Below, one piece after another: positions 8,193 through 16,553 of a DNA stretch of 64,000 bases. Numbering within the stretch: position 1 is the stretch's first letter; every line of letters begins with the position of its first letter. The position numbers and the translations under genes were made by a program. The notes below the pieces were generated by a model. It did not search any database. It was not told the DNA's origin and saw only the letters and a program-made list of their open reading frames with translations. This DNA is from Sva-07 sp963716235 (lineage in GTDB: Bacteria > Actinomycetota > Acidimicrobiia > Acidimicrobiales > Ilumatobacteraceae). The DNA is taken from the NCBI GenBank assembly GCA_963716235.1, contig CAVQTE010000002.1, positions 110,011-174,010 on the forward strand, in the 5' to 3' direction.

Positions 8193-9269
8193 ATGCTGCT
8201 CACCGACCTCGCCATGTCCGCTGTCGATTTCGAGGCGGCGACCGGCTGGGCCGCGAAACCCGAGGGCATGTGCAAGGGAGCGGTGTGCGTACCAGCTCCT
8301 GGGGCGGTCGGCGGCGACGGCACGATCGACGTCGAAGCCGTGTCGGCACGGCTCGGCATGGCACTCGTCGAGGACGCCGGTCACGGCGTCTGGGCACTCG
8401 GACCCGAGAGCGGCGGCCGGGCGCTGACCACCGCGGTGGCACCGGATCTCGAACTCCCCGACGCCGACGGCAACCCGTTCAAGCTCTCGGCGATGCACGG
8501 CCGCAAGGTGCTGCTGGTCGCCTGGGCGTCGTGGTGAGGCTGTTCCGCTGACCTGCCCGTGTGGCAGGCCCTCCACGAAGAACTCGAACCGCTCGGACTC
8601 ACCGTTGTCACTGTCGCCCTCGATTTCGACCCGGCGAAGGCCAAGACGTGGATCGATGTCGCGGCGCCGACGCATCCGTCACTGATCGATGCGGACCACC
8701 GCGTCGATGAGCTGTTCGGTATCAGCAACGTCCCGATGGCAGTCTGGATCGACGAGTCGGGCACGCTCGTGCGGCCGGCCGAGGGCGCATCGATCCAAGT
8801 GAGCCCGTTGCGGTCGATGGAGATCTCCGACGACCTGCCGGAGCGGCTCCGGCTCGTGCTGAGCGAGTTCAGGAACATGCCGGACACCGCCGAGGCGTAC
8901 CGGGCGGCAATCGTCGACTGGGCCAACCGTGGAGCCGACAGCCCGTACGCGCTGTCACCCGATGAGGTCATTGCCCGGTCGCTGCCCCGCTCGGCCGACC
9001 ACAGCCGCGCAGCGGCCTGCTTCGAACTCGGCCACCACACGTACGACGCAGGTGACCACGACGCCGCCGTCGCCTGGTGGAAGGAGGCGCATGCCTTGTT
9101 CCCCGAGAACTGGACGTACAAGCGCCAGGCGTGGACCCTCGAGTCCACGCCTGAGGGCGAGGATTCCGACAAGGCCCAAGAGGTGCAGGACGTGTATGGC
9201 ACGTCCTGGAGCGACGAGTTCCTCCGCATGGGTGGCGGCGCCGCCTACGTCATCGCCCCCCAACTCTGA
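8193..9269 (+). CDS. Redoxin-domain selenoprotein candidate (in-frame TGA at codon 115)
   Basis: Two open segments (8193-8534 and 8538-9269) are in the same frame and separated only by TGA 8535-8537. Read through, they give 358 residues. An N-terminal domain of about 85 residues with two Cys (GMCKGAVCVPAP) precedes a thioredoxin/AhpC-TSA fold. Beta strand VLLVAWASW is followed by TGA, then GCSADLPVWQALHEEL. The TGA therefore sits at the redox-active Cys position and Cys117 follows it (U-G-C). A cis-Pro segment (ISNVPMAVWIDE) and a C-terminal TPR-like helical region complete the protein. A 6-bp hairpin begins 14 nt after the TGA, as in bacterial SECIS elements. Alternatives are a nonsense mutation or sequence error. 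Selenocysteine also needs sel genes, which are outside this window. Confidence 0.82.
8535..8568 (+). promoter_or_regulatory. UGA codon plus SECIS-like hairpin
   Basis: TGA 8535-8537 is followed by stem CCTGCC (8552-8557) / GGCAGG (8563-8568) with loop CGTGT. The apical loop begins 20 nt after the UGA and has G at its second position. These properties match the usual description of bacterial SECIS elements (loop about 16-37 nt from UGA, G near the start of the loop). The stem is perfectly paired and lies in coding sequence. Confidence 0.7.
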
Positions 9270-9361
9270 CGACGGGCCCTCCCCTCGTTTGCGCGAGCCC
9301 GGATCTCCTCTCCCGACGTAGTTGCTCACACAAATCGGCGGCCGGCGGTGGATCGTTGGGG

Positions 9362-11161
9362 TCAGGTGCTCTGGAGTTCGGCGAGTTCGAGCCAGCGCGA
9401 CTCGAGGTCGTCGAGTTCCGCCTGAGCGGCCGCGAGATCGGTACCGACCGCGGTGAACTCGGTGTGGTCGACCGTCGAGTGATCGATCGTGGCCAACCGC
9501 TCGGTGAGCTGATCGACCCGCTTCTGCGCCTTCACCATGGCCTGCTCGGTCTCGCGGAGTTGGCGGCCGACCGTGTACTGGCTCGGGCCGCTCTTGGTGG
9601 TGGATGGAGCAGTCGCGACGGCCTTCGGTGCCGGCTTCGGGACGGTCGACCGAGCACCTGACGAGCGTTCGGCCAGCCAGCCGGACACACCACCGGGCAC
9701 TCGGCGGACCGAGCCGCCCGGATCGATCGCGAGCACGTGGTCGGCGACACGGTCGAGGAAGGCACGGTCGTGACTGGCGACGACGAGGGCGCCGGGCCAG
9801 TCGTCGAGGAAGGCTTCGAGCGAGCGCAGGGTGTCGAGGTCGAGGTCGTTGGTCGGCTCGTCGAGGATCAGCAGATTCGGCTCGGTCGCCAGCACCATCA
9901 CGAGTTGCAGACGTCGCCGCTCGCCACCCGACAACATCCGCACCGGCGCGTACTGGGCCGTGGTGTCGAACCAGAACCGCTCGAGCAGCGCACGGTCACG
10001 ATGGTCGGGTTCGCGGTGTGGACCGGCGACGAGTTCGCGCACGACGGCGTTCTGATCGAGGTCGGAGGCATGCTGATCGGCGAACCCGACGACGACCGTC
10101 TTGCCCCGCTTGACCGTGCCTGCCACAGGCTCAGCGCGTCCGGCGATGATGTCGAGCAACGTCGACTTGCCGGATCCGTTCGGACCGACGACCGCCAGCC
10201 GAGCGCCCGGCTCGATCAACAGGTCGACGTTCTCGAACACAGTGAGTTCATCGGGCGCGCCGACGTTGAATCGCTGCGATACACCTTCCAGTTCGACGAC
10301 CTGGTTACCGAGCCGGGCGGTGCCTCCCCCGAGCTGCAGGTCGCTGCCCCGCACGCCAACCGGCGCCGGGCCACCCGAGACGATCTCGTTGGCCGAACGC
10401 AGCCGGGCCTTCGGCTTGGTCGAACGGGCGGGAGCGCCGCGTCGCAGCCATGCGAGCTCCTTGCGGGCCAGGATCTTGCGGGTCGATTCCTCCTGCACCT
10501 CACGGTCGATGCGCTCCGCTCGAGCATCGAGGTATGTGGCATAGGCACTTGCGCCGGTCGCAGCCTGATGGACGAAGCAACGACCACCGTCGAGTTCGAC
10601 GACCTTGCTCGGACCGACGTCAGTGGTCAGCCGGTCGAGGGCGTGGCGGTCGTGGGTGACAAGCACGAGAGCCGATTTCATCTTCACGAGTCGGCTCTCG
10701 AGCCACTCGATGGCTTCGAGATCGAGGTGGTTGGTCGGCTCGTCGAGCACGACCATGTCGTGGTCGCCGTGTTCGTCGTCGGCGAGCATCCTGGCGAGCG
10801 CGACGCGCTTTGCCTGACCTCCCGACAACTCATCGGTGCGCCGATCGAACAATGGCTGCACGCCGAGCTTGGTCGCCACCGCAGCAACTTCCCACGAGTC
10901 ACCGAGAAACTCGCGAACCGTGCCCGCCGGGAGCACCGGGTCTTGTTCCAGCGACGCGATCCGCACGCCCCGACCGAAACGGACGTCGCCTTCGTCGGGC
11001 TCCAGCACGCCGGTCATGATCTTCAACAGGGTGGTCTTGCCCGATCCGTTGACGCCGACCACGGCGACGCGATCCCCGGTCGACACCGTGACGGCGAGAT
11101 CGCTGAACAGCACCTTGTCGGGTTGGGCCAGTGCCACTCCGGCGAGGTCGACGCAGATCAC
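9362..11161 (-). CDS. ABC-F family ATPase (Uup/EttA type)
   Basis: 599 residues from GTG 11161; the frame is open further upstream but would have to run through palindrome 11177-11221. There are two ABC domains and no membrane segments. Domain 1 has GVNGSGKTTLLK, LSGGQAKRVALARML and VVLDEPTNHLD. An arm/linker follows, then domain 2 with GPNGSGKSTLLD, LSGGERRRLQLVMVL and LILDEPTNDLD. The last 70 residues form a charged coiled coil (QAMVKAQKRVDQLTERL), as in Uup, where it binds nucleic acid. ABC-F proteins act on the ribosome or on branched DNA. Antibiotic-resistance members exist, but the coiled-coil tail favours a Uup-like housekeeping role. Confidence 0.9.
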   Translation of the reverse strand: MICVDLAGVALAQPDKVLFSDLAVTVSTGDRVAVVGVNGSGKTTLLKIMTGVLEPDEGDVRFGRGVRIASLEQDPVLPAGTVREFLGDSWEVAAVATKLGVQPLFDRRTDELSGGQAKRVALARMLADDEHGDHDMVVLDEPTNHLDLEAIEWLESRLVKMKSALVLVTHDRHALDRLTTDVGPSKVVELDGGRCFVHQAATGASAYATYLDARAERIDREVQEESTRKILARKELAWLRRGAPARSTKPKARLRSANEIVSGGPAPVGVRGSDLQLGGGTARLGNQVVELEGVSQRFNVGAPDELTVFENVDLLIEPGARLAVVGPNGSGKSTLLDIIAGRAEPVAGTVKRGKTVVVGFADQHASDLDQNAVVRELVAGPHREPDHRDRALLERFWFDTTAQYAPVRMLSGGERRRLQLVMVLATEPNLLILDEPTNDLDLDTLRSLEAFLDDWPGALVVASHDRAFLDRVADHVLAIDPGGSVRRVPGGVSGWLAERSSGARSTVPKPAPKAVATAPSTTKSGPSQYTVGRQLRETEQAMVKAQKRVDQLTERLATIDHSTVDHTEFTAVGTDLAAAQAELDDLESRWLELAELQST

Positions 11162-11176
11162 CGTGAGAACGCTACG

Positions 11177-11221
11177 GCCCCCTGTCTCGATTGGGGTCTG
11201 ACCCCAATCGAGACAGGGGGC
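11177..11221. repeat. GGGGTC-T-GACCCC palindrome, copy A (22-bp arms)
   Basis: Perfect arms of 22 bp (11177-11198 and 11200-11221) around a single T, with core CGATTGGGGTC/GACCCCAATCG and outer arms CCCCCTGTCT/AGACAGGGGG. It lies 16 bp beyond the stop of the upstream minus-strand gene and just before the ABC-F start codon. See copies at 17276, 25071 and 44409, and half copies at 43081 and 58997. Confidence 0.85.
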
Positions 11222-11237
11222 TCGTGAGCGGGGGTGT

Positions 11238-11968
11238 TCAGTCGGCCGTGTCGGCAGGAGCGTCGGCGTCGTCGGCGCCACGCTCGGGTCGACCGTTGTT
11301 CACCATGTCGGTGATCCTCGTCTCGGCGTCAGCCGCCTTCTCGTCGGCCTCGGCCTGGTCGATCCGGCCGTTCTCGACGGCGTTGTCGAGCCGCTCTTGG
11401 AGTTCGCCGACGAGTTCGTCGATGACCGCCTGCACCTCGACGCCGTTGTCCGTCGCGATCTCGGCGAGCGTGGCTCCGTCACGGAGTTGGGTGCGCAGGT
11501 CCTCAGCGTCGATGCCGAGCAGGTCGGTCAACGCCTCCGAAGCGACACCGGCTGCTCCGCCCATCAAGCCGCCGTGGCGACCGCCGGGACCGCCGGGACC
11601 GCCGGGCCGTGGCCGCCGGGACCCTCGCCGAACTCACCCCGGTCGGGGCGGCTGGCGATGAGCTGCGCAACGACTGCGTCGGCCTGCTCGGCCGTGATCG
11701 TCCCGGAATCGACGAGCGGTTGCAGATCCTCCTTCAGGTGAGTTTCCATCTCGCCGGCATCCGCCGGAGCCGTGGGGTCGGTCTCGTCGGTCTGCTGCAC
11801 GACAACGGCGGGGGCCGCCGACGTGGTGTCCGAGGCAGCGCTGGACAGGCCAGGGACGCCGAAGACGAGTCCGGCGGCTGTTCCGGCGAGGAGGCCCCCG
11901 GCGAGTCCGATGGTCAGCCCTCGGCGCTTTCCGGGCGAACCGGCCGTGTCGATGTTGTCGTTGCTCAT
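11238..11968 (-). CDS. Secreted helical hypothetical protein, frameshifted
   Basis: The start ATG at 11968 (MSNDNIDTAG) gives a basic stretch and a signal/anchor helix (LTIGLAGGLLAGTAAGLVFG). A helical domain follows (LVDSGTITAEQADAVVAQLI), then a Gly/Pro run. The frame then stops at 11564. The next frame back continues the same protein: GGPGGPGGRHGG, then DLLGIDAEDLRTQLRDGATLAEIA, DNGVEVQAVIDEL and AVENGRIDQAEADEKAADAETRI. One base is missing near 11603-11606 (GGCCC where GGCCCC restores the frame). The two domains repeat a motif of the form 'gtITqaQAD', common in actinobacterial secreted proteins of unknown role. A sequence error is more likely than a real break, though stop and ATG overlap as TGATG. 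Confidence 0.65.
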
Positions 11969-12142
11969 GATGTGCTTCCCTTCAACAATGGGGTCGAGCG
12001 ACGGGTTCGCCGCTGACAGAACCCATGGTGATCGCCCTCGGTGAAGATCATGCGGGAGCTTCGTAAGGCGCCGGTGAGACATCGAGGGTGGGATGTTGGC
12101 CGGCCGATGAGGGTCTCGTCGCACTGGGCGATCGTCGACGGG

Positions 12143-13588
12143 TCATTGCGCTCCTCTCATCGCTTCGTGTGCGGCATGCCATCCACACATGCCGTGGACA
12201 CCCCCGCCGGGTGGGGTCGAACTCGAACACAGGTACACCCCGTCGATCGGCGTCTTCCAGGGATGCAGGCCGATGGTCGGGCGCCGCACGAACTGGCGGA
12301 AGTCCGCGATGCCTCCGTTGATGTCGCCACCGATGTAGTTGGCGCCATGGGCCTCGACGGCCACCGTGTCCATCGCATGACGGCCGACGATCCGGTCGCG
12401 GAAACCGGGAGCGAACCGCTCGACCTGTGCCTCGATCCGGTCGGTCATGTCGAATGTGGAGCCGTTGGGCACATGGCAGTACGCCCACACCGCCTGCATC
12501 CCGTTCGGCGCTCGACTCGCGTCGAACAGGCTGGGTTGCGAGAGCAGCACGTAGGGGCGTTCGGGATGCCCGCCGGATTGCACATCGGCTTCCGCCGCGG
12601 TGATCTGCTCGAGCGTGCCGCCGAGATGGACCGTCGCGGCGCGGGCGCAGTCGGCGTTGGCCCAGGGAATGGGGCCGTCGAGTGCCCAGTCGATCTTGAA
12701 CACCCCGGCACCGAATCGGTACCCGGCGAGCGCCCCGCGGTACCGGTTGGGCACCGCGTCACCGGCAATCGCGAGGACTTGACGCGGCGTGAGGTCGAGC
12801 AGTACCGCATCGGCGGCCGGAAGCTCGGCGAGCGATTCGACACGCCGGTCGCATTCGACCCGACCACCCAGGCCCTCCAGGACAGCCACGAGGGCATCGG
12901 CGATGTGTTGCGATCCACCCTTCGCAAGTGGCCACCCGACGAGATGGGCGAGCACGCCGAGCATCAGGCCATAACCCGCAGTCACCGGTGCCTTCAGATT
13001 CAGGATCGAGTGACCCGCGAGCCCGGCGAACAGCGCCTGCGCCTGATCGGCGTCGAAACCCCGCCGAGCCACGGTGTGAGCCGGCAGGATGCCGACCGCT
13101 CCGAAGCGAGCGAGCGTAATCGGGTGCTTCGGCGGCATCGACAACGGCGACAGCAAGCCGTCGGTCAGATCGAATCCGGCGTCGACGAACGGGCCGAACA
13201 ACCGACGGTAGGCCTTGGCGTCGGCGCCCAGACCGTCGGCGGTTTCGTCGAGCGACCGGTGCACTACCGCAGCGCGACCGCCGTCGAGAGGATGCGCCAC
13301 CGGCACGTCGGAGAAGATCCATTCCAGACCGTGAGCCTCCAGTGGGTTGTCACTCGCGGCGATCTCCCTGAACGCCGGCGAGCCGAGGGCGAGCGGATGG
13401 ATCGCCGAGCACACGTCGTGCAGCACGCCGGGCAGCGTCAATTCCTCGGTTCGGGTACCGCCGCCAGGTCGCGCGGCGGCTTCGAAGACCGTCACATCCC
13501 ATCCGGCTCGAGCCAGCGTGACGGCCGCCACCAGCCCGTTCGGACCGGCGCCGACGACCACGGCTCGCCGGCCGCTCTGAGTCGCCAT
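12143..13588 (-). CDS. FAD-dependent oxidoreductase, phytoene desaturase/CrtI-like family
   Basis: 481 residues from ATG 13588, which has GGAG 8 nt upstream; a GTG at 13597 is too close to that site. The N-terminal dinucleotide-binding motif is VVVGAGPNGLVAAVTLARAGWDVTVFEA, followed by GGGTRTEELTLPG, as in CrtI/FAD desaturase and amine-oxidase-like flavoproteins. The C-terminus has the second FAD contact DGVYLCSSSTPPGGGVHGMCG. No carotenoid gene is adjacent, so the substrate is unknown. The gene is divergent from the PPOX-type gene at 13715. Confidence 0.85.
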   Translation of the reverse strand: MATQSGRRAVVVGAGPNGLVAAVTLARAGWDVTVFEAAARPGGGTRTEELTLPGVLHDVCSAIHPLALGSPAFREIAASDNPLEAHGLEWIFSDVPVAHPLDGGRAAVVHRSLDETADGLGADAKAYRRLFGPFVDAGFDLTDGLLSPLSMPPKHPITLARFGAVGILPAHTVARRGFDADQAQALFAGLAGHSILNLKAPVTAGYGLMLGVLAHLVGWPLAKGGSQHIADALVAVLEGLGGRVECDRRVESLAELPAADAVLLDLTPRQVLAIAGDAVPNRYRGALAGYRFGAGVFKIDWALDGPIPWANADCARAATVHLGGTLEQITAAEADVQSGGHPERPYVLLSQPSLFDASRAPNGMQAVWAYCHVPNGSTFDMTDRIEAQVERFAPGFRDRIVGRHAMDTVAVEAHGANYIGGDINGGIADFRQFVRRPTIGLHPWKTPIDGVYLCSSSTPPGGGVHGMCGWHAAHEAMRGAQ

Positions 13589-13702
13589 CTCATTCACTCC
13601 GCATCACCATTGCAGGTTGCTGCCGCAGCCCGGGGAGCAGCACGACGGGACAACGACGAGACGTCCGACTGCTCCAGACGCAGATCGTCAACCGGCGAGT
13701 GC

Positions 13703-13708
13703 TAAGAC
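13703..13708 (+). promoter_or_regulatory. -10 element TAAGAC, leaderless promoter
   Basis: TAAGAC lies 6 nt before the ATG of the downstream flavin/F420-type gene and no Shine-Dalgarno sequence intervenes. It matches the TANNNT-6 nt-start layout seen at 3147 and 63437 except for its last base. Confidence 0.35.
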
Positions 13709-13714
13709 GGCTCC

Positions 13715-14233
13715 ATGACGACGAACGAGATCAGCGACTACGAAGACCTCACGGGCATGCAGCTCAGCGACGAAGACCTCGAGGACTTCGTGCGCCGGGG
13801 CGGCGAGTGCATCTTCTCGTGGACGAACAAGGCCGGCTTCCCGGTCGGCGTTGTCGTGGCCTACGTGTGGCGTGACGGCAAGTTCTGGACCACCTGCGCC
13901 GAGCGCCGAGCCCGGGTGCCGGCCTTGGGCGTGCGGCCGCAGTCGGGCGTCGTCATCAACCGTGACCGCAAGACAGCGTCGTACAAGGGCAACTCGATCG
14001 TGCACACCCATGATGACGATGACTGGGACGAGGTGAAGACCTGGTTCTACGCCGCACTGTCCGGCACTGAGCAGCGCCCCGACGACATCAACGCCCGCAA
14101 CTTCGAGAAGTTCCTCGACTCCCCCCATCGAGTCATCATCGAGACCGAGGCGAACCTCGTCGTGAGCTTCGATGTCGCCAAGTTCAACGAGTTCACCGCA
14201 CGAGCAATCGCTGCAGGCCTCGGCGTCGAGTAG
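13715..14233 (+). CDS. Pyridoxamine 5'-phosphate oxidase-like FMN/F420 protein
   Basis: 172 residues with a split-barrel PPOX-like fold: ECIFSWTNKAGFPVGVVVAYVWRDGKFWTTCAERRARVPAL, then RKTASYKGNSIVHTHDD. The short strand pattern with a central Arg/Lys cofactor-binding region is typical of actinobacterial FMN- or F420-dependent reductases. No function more precise than flavin/deazaflavin oxidoreductase can be assigned. The gene is monocistronic and ends 33 bp before a pair of hairpins. Confidence 0.8.
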   Translation: MTTNEISDYEDLTGMQLSDEDLEDFVRRGGECIFSWTNKAGFPVGVVVAYVWRDGKFWTTCAERRARVPALGVRPQSGVVINRDRKTASYKGNSIVHTHDDDDWDEVKTWFYAALSGTEQRPDDINARNFEKFLDSPHRVIIETEANLVVSFDVAKFNEFTARAIAAGLGVE

Positions 14234-14266
14234 CAACTCAGCCGCTGAGCCCCGCAAGAAGGGCGA

Positions 14267-14370
14267 GCGATGAGCAAGCAGACCGAACGCTGGTCGCTTC
14301 GCTCATCGGCCGTTGGTTGATGGCCGACGCGATGAGCGAGCAGACCGAACGCTGGTCGCTTCGCTCATCG
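14267..14370. repeat. Tandem pair of 42-bp hairpin repeats (TGAGC ... GCTCA)
   Basis: Units 14267-14308 and 14329-14370 are identical except for one base (A or G at position 10) and are 62 bp apart. Each unit is self-complementary: GCGATGAGC at one end, CGCTCATCG at the other, with inner AGCAGACC/GGTCGCT pairing around GAACGCT. The second unit contains the TGA stop codon of the minus-strand histidine kinase. They lie between convergent genes and could act as a two-way terminator. Confidence 0.75.
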
Positions 14371-15717
14371 CACGAATGGTTCGCTGGGTGGGGCGTCGCC
14401 TGGCCATTGAGGTGACAGCGGGAGCGTGAACCCGATGGCGGCACCGCCACCGTCGCGGTTCGTCGCCGACACGGTGCCGCCGGCACGCTCCACGACATCG
14501 CGAACGATCGACAAGCCGAGCCCGGAGCCGGGCATCGATCGGGCCGACTCCGCCCGGTGGAAACGATCGAAGATCCGTTCCTCCTCACCCTCGGGGATCC
14601 CGGGGCCGTGGTCGAGCACCGTGAGTGAGCCGCCATCGACGATCACGTCGATCGGGCCGGCCGTCTCATCGAACTTGCAGGCATTGTCGATCAGGTTCGT
14701 CACCGCTCGGTCGAGCGCCGAGCGTGGAGCGTCGACAACCGCCGACGAACGGACATCCAGCACGATGTCACACGAACGGCGCCGTCCGACGCGCTCCGCA
14801 ACGTCGGCGGCAAGCGCCTGCAGATCAATGCGTTCGTTCGGTTGAGCTTCGAGGTCGCCCGAGGCGACGGCAACGAGTTCGTTCACGAGTTCAGTCAGTT
14901 CGGTGATCTCCGAGTCGAGATCGTCGAGCACGCCATCGCGCATGTCAGGTGACATCTCGGGATGTCGCCGCAGCACCGACAGGTTCGTCTTGAGGCTCGT
15001 GAGCGGCGTGCGGAGTTCGTGTCCTGCATCCTGCACGAGGCGCTGCTGCTCGGCACGCGAGGTGGCGAGCGCACCGAGCATGTAACGGAACGCCCCACCG
15101 AGACGGCCGACTTCATCGGTCCCCGTACCCGGCACCGCCACGTCGAGACGGCCCGATGAACCAACCTCCTCGGCCGCCTTCGTCAACCGACTCATCGGCG
15201 CCGCAACGGTGCCGGCGATGAGCCATCCGGCGAGCGCCGCCGCCAACGACACGGCGATGACGAGGACCAGGGTTCGCCGCCGGAGGTCGTCGAGAACGCT
15301 GTCGACCTCGTCGAGCGACCGCCCGATCTGCACCGCCCCGTTCGGGAGCCCGATCGTGTGGACTCGAGCGTCCGTCCCGGTGACCGCGACAGTCGAACGA
15401 TCGATCGCTCGCGGCTGCCCGATCACTGCTTCGGCGTCGGGATCGACGGGAACATCGTCGGGGAACGAGCTCGCCACGACCGATCCGTCAGCCCCCAGCA
15501 CCCTGACCCAGTAGACCTCCAGCAGACTACGGCTCGGCACACGGACACGATCGTTCTGCGACAGATCGAGCATCTGCTGCGCGGCCTGCGTGATCGATCG
15601 GTCGACCTCGCTACCGAGCCGGGTGCTGGTCGTGCGGTAGCTGATGAGTCCGACCGCGGACGTGGCGATCAGGGCGACCGTGGCCAACGAGAGCGCGATC
15701 TTCCAGCGCAGTCCCAT
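14365..15717 (-). CDS. Sensor histidine kinase, MprB-like
   Basis: 450 residues. TM1 (KIALSLATVALIATSAVGLISY) and an extracytoplasmic sensor region of about 110 residues precede TM2 (LVLVIAVSLAAALAGWLIAGTV). HAMP follows, then the H-box DAGHELRTPLTSLKTNLSVLRR, N-box NLIDNACKF, G1 DHGPGIPEGEEERIFDRFHRAE and G2 GSGLGLSIV. Layout and partner match MprB of the mycobacterial MprAB envelope-stress system. The start ATG overlaps the stop of the response regulator by one base (TGATG), indicating translational coupling. The stop codon lies inside a hairpin repeat. Confidence 0.93.
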   Translation of the reverse strand: MGLRWKIALSLATVALIATSAVGLISYRTTSTRLGSEVDRSITQAAQQMLDLSQNDRVRVPSRSLLEVYWVRVLGADGSVVASSFPDDVPVDPDAEAVIGQPRAIDRSTVAVTGTDARVHTIGLPNGAVQIGRSLDEVDSVLDDLRRRTLVLVIAVSLAAALAGWLIAGTVAAPMSRLTKAAEEVGSSGRLDVAVPGTGTDEVGRLGGAFRYMLGALATSRAEQQRLVQDAGHELRTPLTSLKTNLSVLRRHPEMSPDMRDGVLDDLDSEITELTELVNELVAVASGDLEAQPNERIDLQALAADVAERVGRRRSCDIVLDVRSSAVVDAPRSALDRAVTNLIDNACKFDETAGPIDVIVDGGSLTVLDHGPGIPEGEEERIFDRFHRAESARSMPGSGLGLSIVRDVVERAGGTVSATNRDGGGAAIGFTLPLSPQWPGDAPPSEPFVR

Positions 15718-16427
15718 CAGCCGTCGATCCGGGCGGTGTACCCCACGCCCCGGACGGTATGGACCACGCGGGATTCACCTTCGGCTTCGGTCTTGCGACG
15801 CAGGTAGCCGATGTACACGGCGAGGTTCTTCGAGTCCGGCCCGAAGTCGTAGTGCCAGATGCGGTCGTAGATCGTCGAGTGATCGAGCACGATGCCACGG
15901 TTCGCTACGAGCAACGCCAGCAGGTCGAACTCGGTCTTCGACAGCTGGATCTCGCGTGCGCCGCGGAACGCCCGCCGACCGGACGGGTCGAGCCGGAGGT
16001 CGGCGAGCACGAGTTCATCGTCGGACGAACCGGCTCCCTCGGTTGCGTAGCTCGACCGGCGCAGCAGTGCCCGCACGCGGGCGAGCAGTTCCTCGAGGTC
16101 GTACGGCTTGGCGAGATAGTCGTCGGCTCCCGCATCGAGTCCGGCAACCCGGTCGCTCGGCTCGGTCCGAGCAGTCAACATGAGCACCGGAACCTGGTTG
16201 TGTTCGGCGCGAAGCACGCGGCACACCGTGAGGCCGTCGACCATCGGCATCGACACATCGAGGAGCACGACGTGGGGCTCGGCTTGGCGAACCGCCTCGA
16301 GCGCCTCGGCACCGTTCTTCGCCGACGCCACGATGTAGCCCTCGAGCTGGAGTGCTCGAACCAGCGATTCGCGCACGGCACGATCATCCTCGGCCACGAG
16401 TATCCGGATGCTCTCGTTGTCCGTCAC
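15717..16427 (-). CDS. Two-component response regulator, OmpR/MprA family
   Basis: 236 residues from GTG 16427 (VTDNESIRILVAEDD). The receiver domain has EDD at the acidic pocket, phospho-acceptor Asp in VVLLDVSMP, T in LMLTART and K in YLAKPYDLEELLARV. The winged-helix DNA-binding domain has SKTEFDLLALLVANRG and TVRGVGYTARIDG. It pairs with the overlapping kinase gene. A dispersed repeat lies 26 bp upstream of its start, and the divergent crcB gene shares the intergenic region. Confidence 0.93.
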   Translation of the reverse strand: MTDNESIRILVAEDDRAVRESLVRALQLEGYIVASAKNGAEALEAVRQAEPHVVLLDVSMPMVDGLTVCRVLRAEHNQVPVLMLTARTEPSDRVAGLDAGADDYLAKPYDLEELLARVRALLRRSSYATEGAGSSDDELVLADLRLDPSGRRAFRGAREIQLSKTEFDLLALLVANRGIVLDHSTIYDRIWHYDFGPDSKNLAVYIGYLRRKTEAEGESRVVHTVRGVGYTARIDG

Positions 16428-16452
16428 GGCGCACAGTCTGGTCGCGGGTGGT

Positions 16453-16507
16453 GAGAATCGGGTGTGACCCACCTCCGGTCTTTGCGGACCCGACCCCGAA
16501 AGACCGG
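16453..16507. repeat. Second copy of the GAATCGGGTGTGAC / TCTTTC hairpin element
   Basis: GAGAATCGGGTGTGAC (16453-16468) is followed by CCGGTCTTT (16475-16483) pairing with AAAGACCGG (16499-16507). The hairpin is the reverse complement of the one at 7364-7392 (shared core CTTTCGGGGTCGGGTCCG), while the flanking 15-16 bp keep the same orientation. Confidence 0.7.
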
Positions 16508-16553
16508 CCGATCGATCCCCGTTCGTGGCGTCCGGGTTTGGTACGAACACAGG

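Noticed and set aside
14267..14370. Possible CRISPR-like repeat
   Set aside because: Only two units, self-complementary over their whole length, with no cas genes nearby.
16428..16553. Fluoride riboswitch upstream of crcB
   Set aside because: No fluoride-aptamer motif was recognised; the space is taken up by a dispersed hairpin element.
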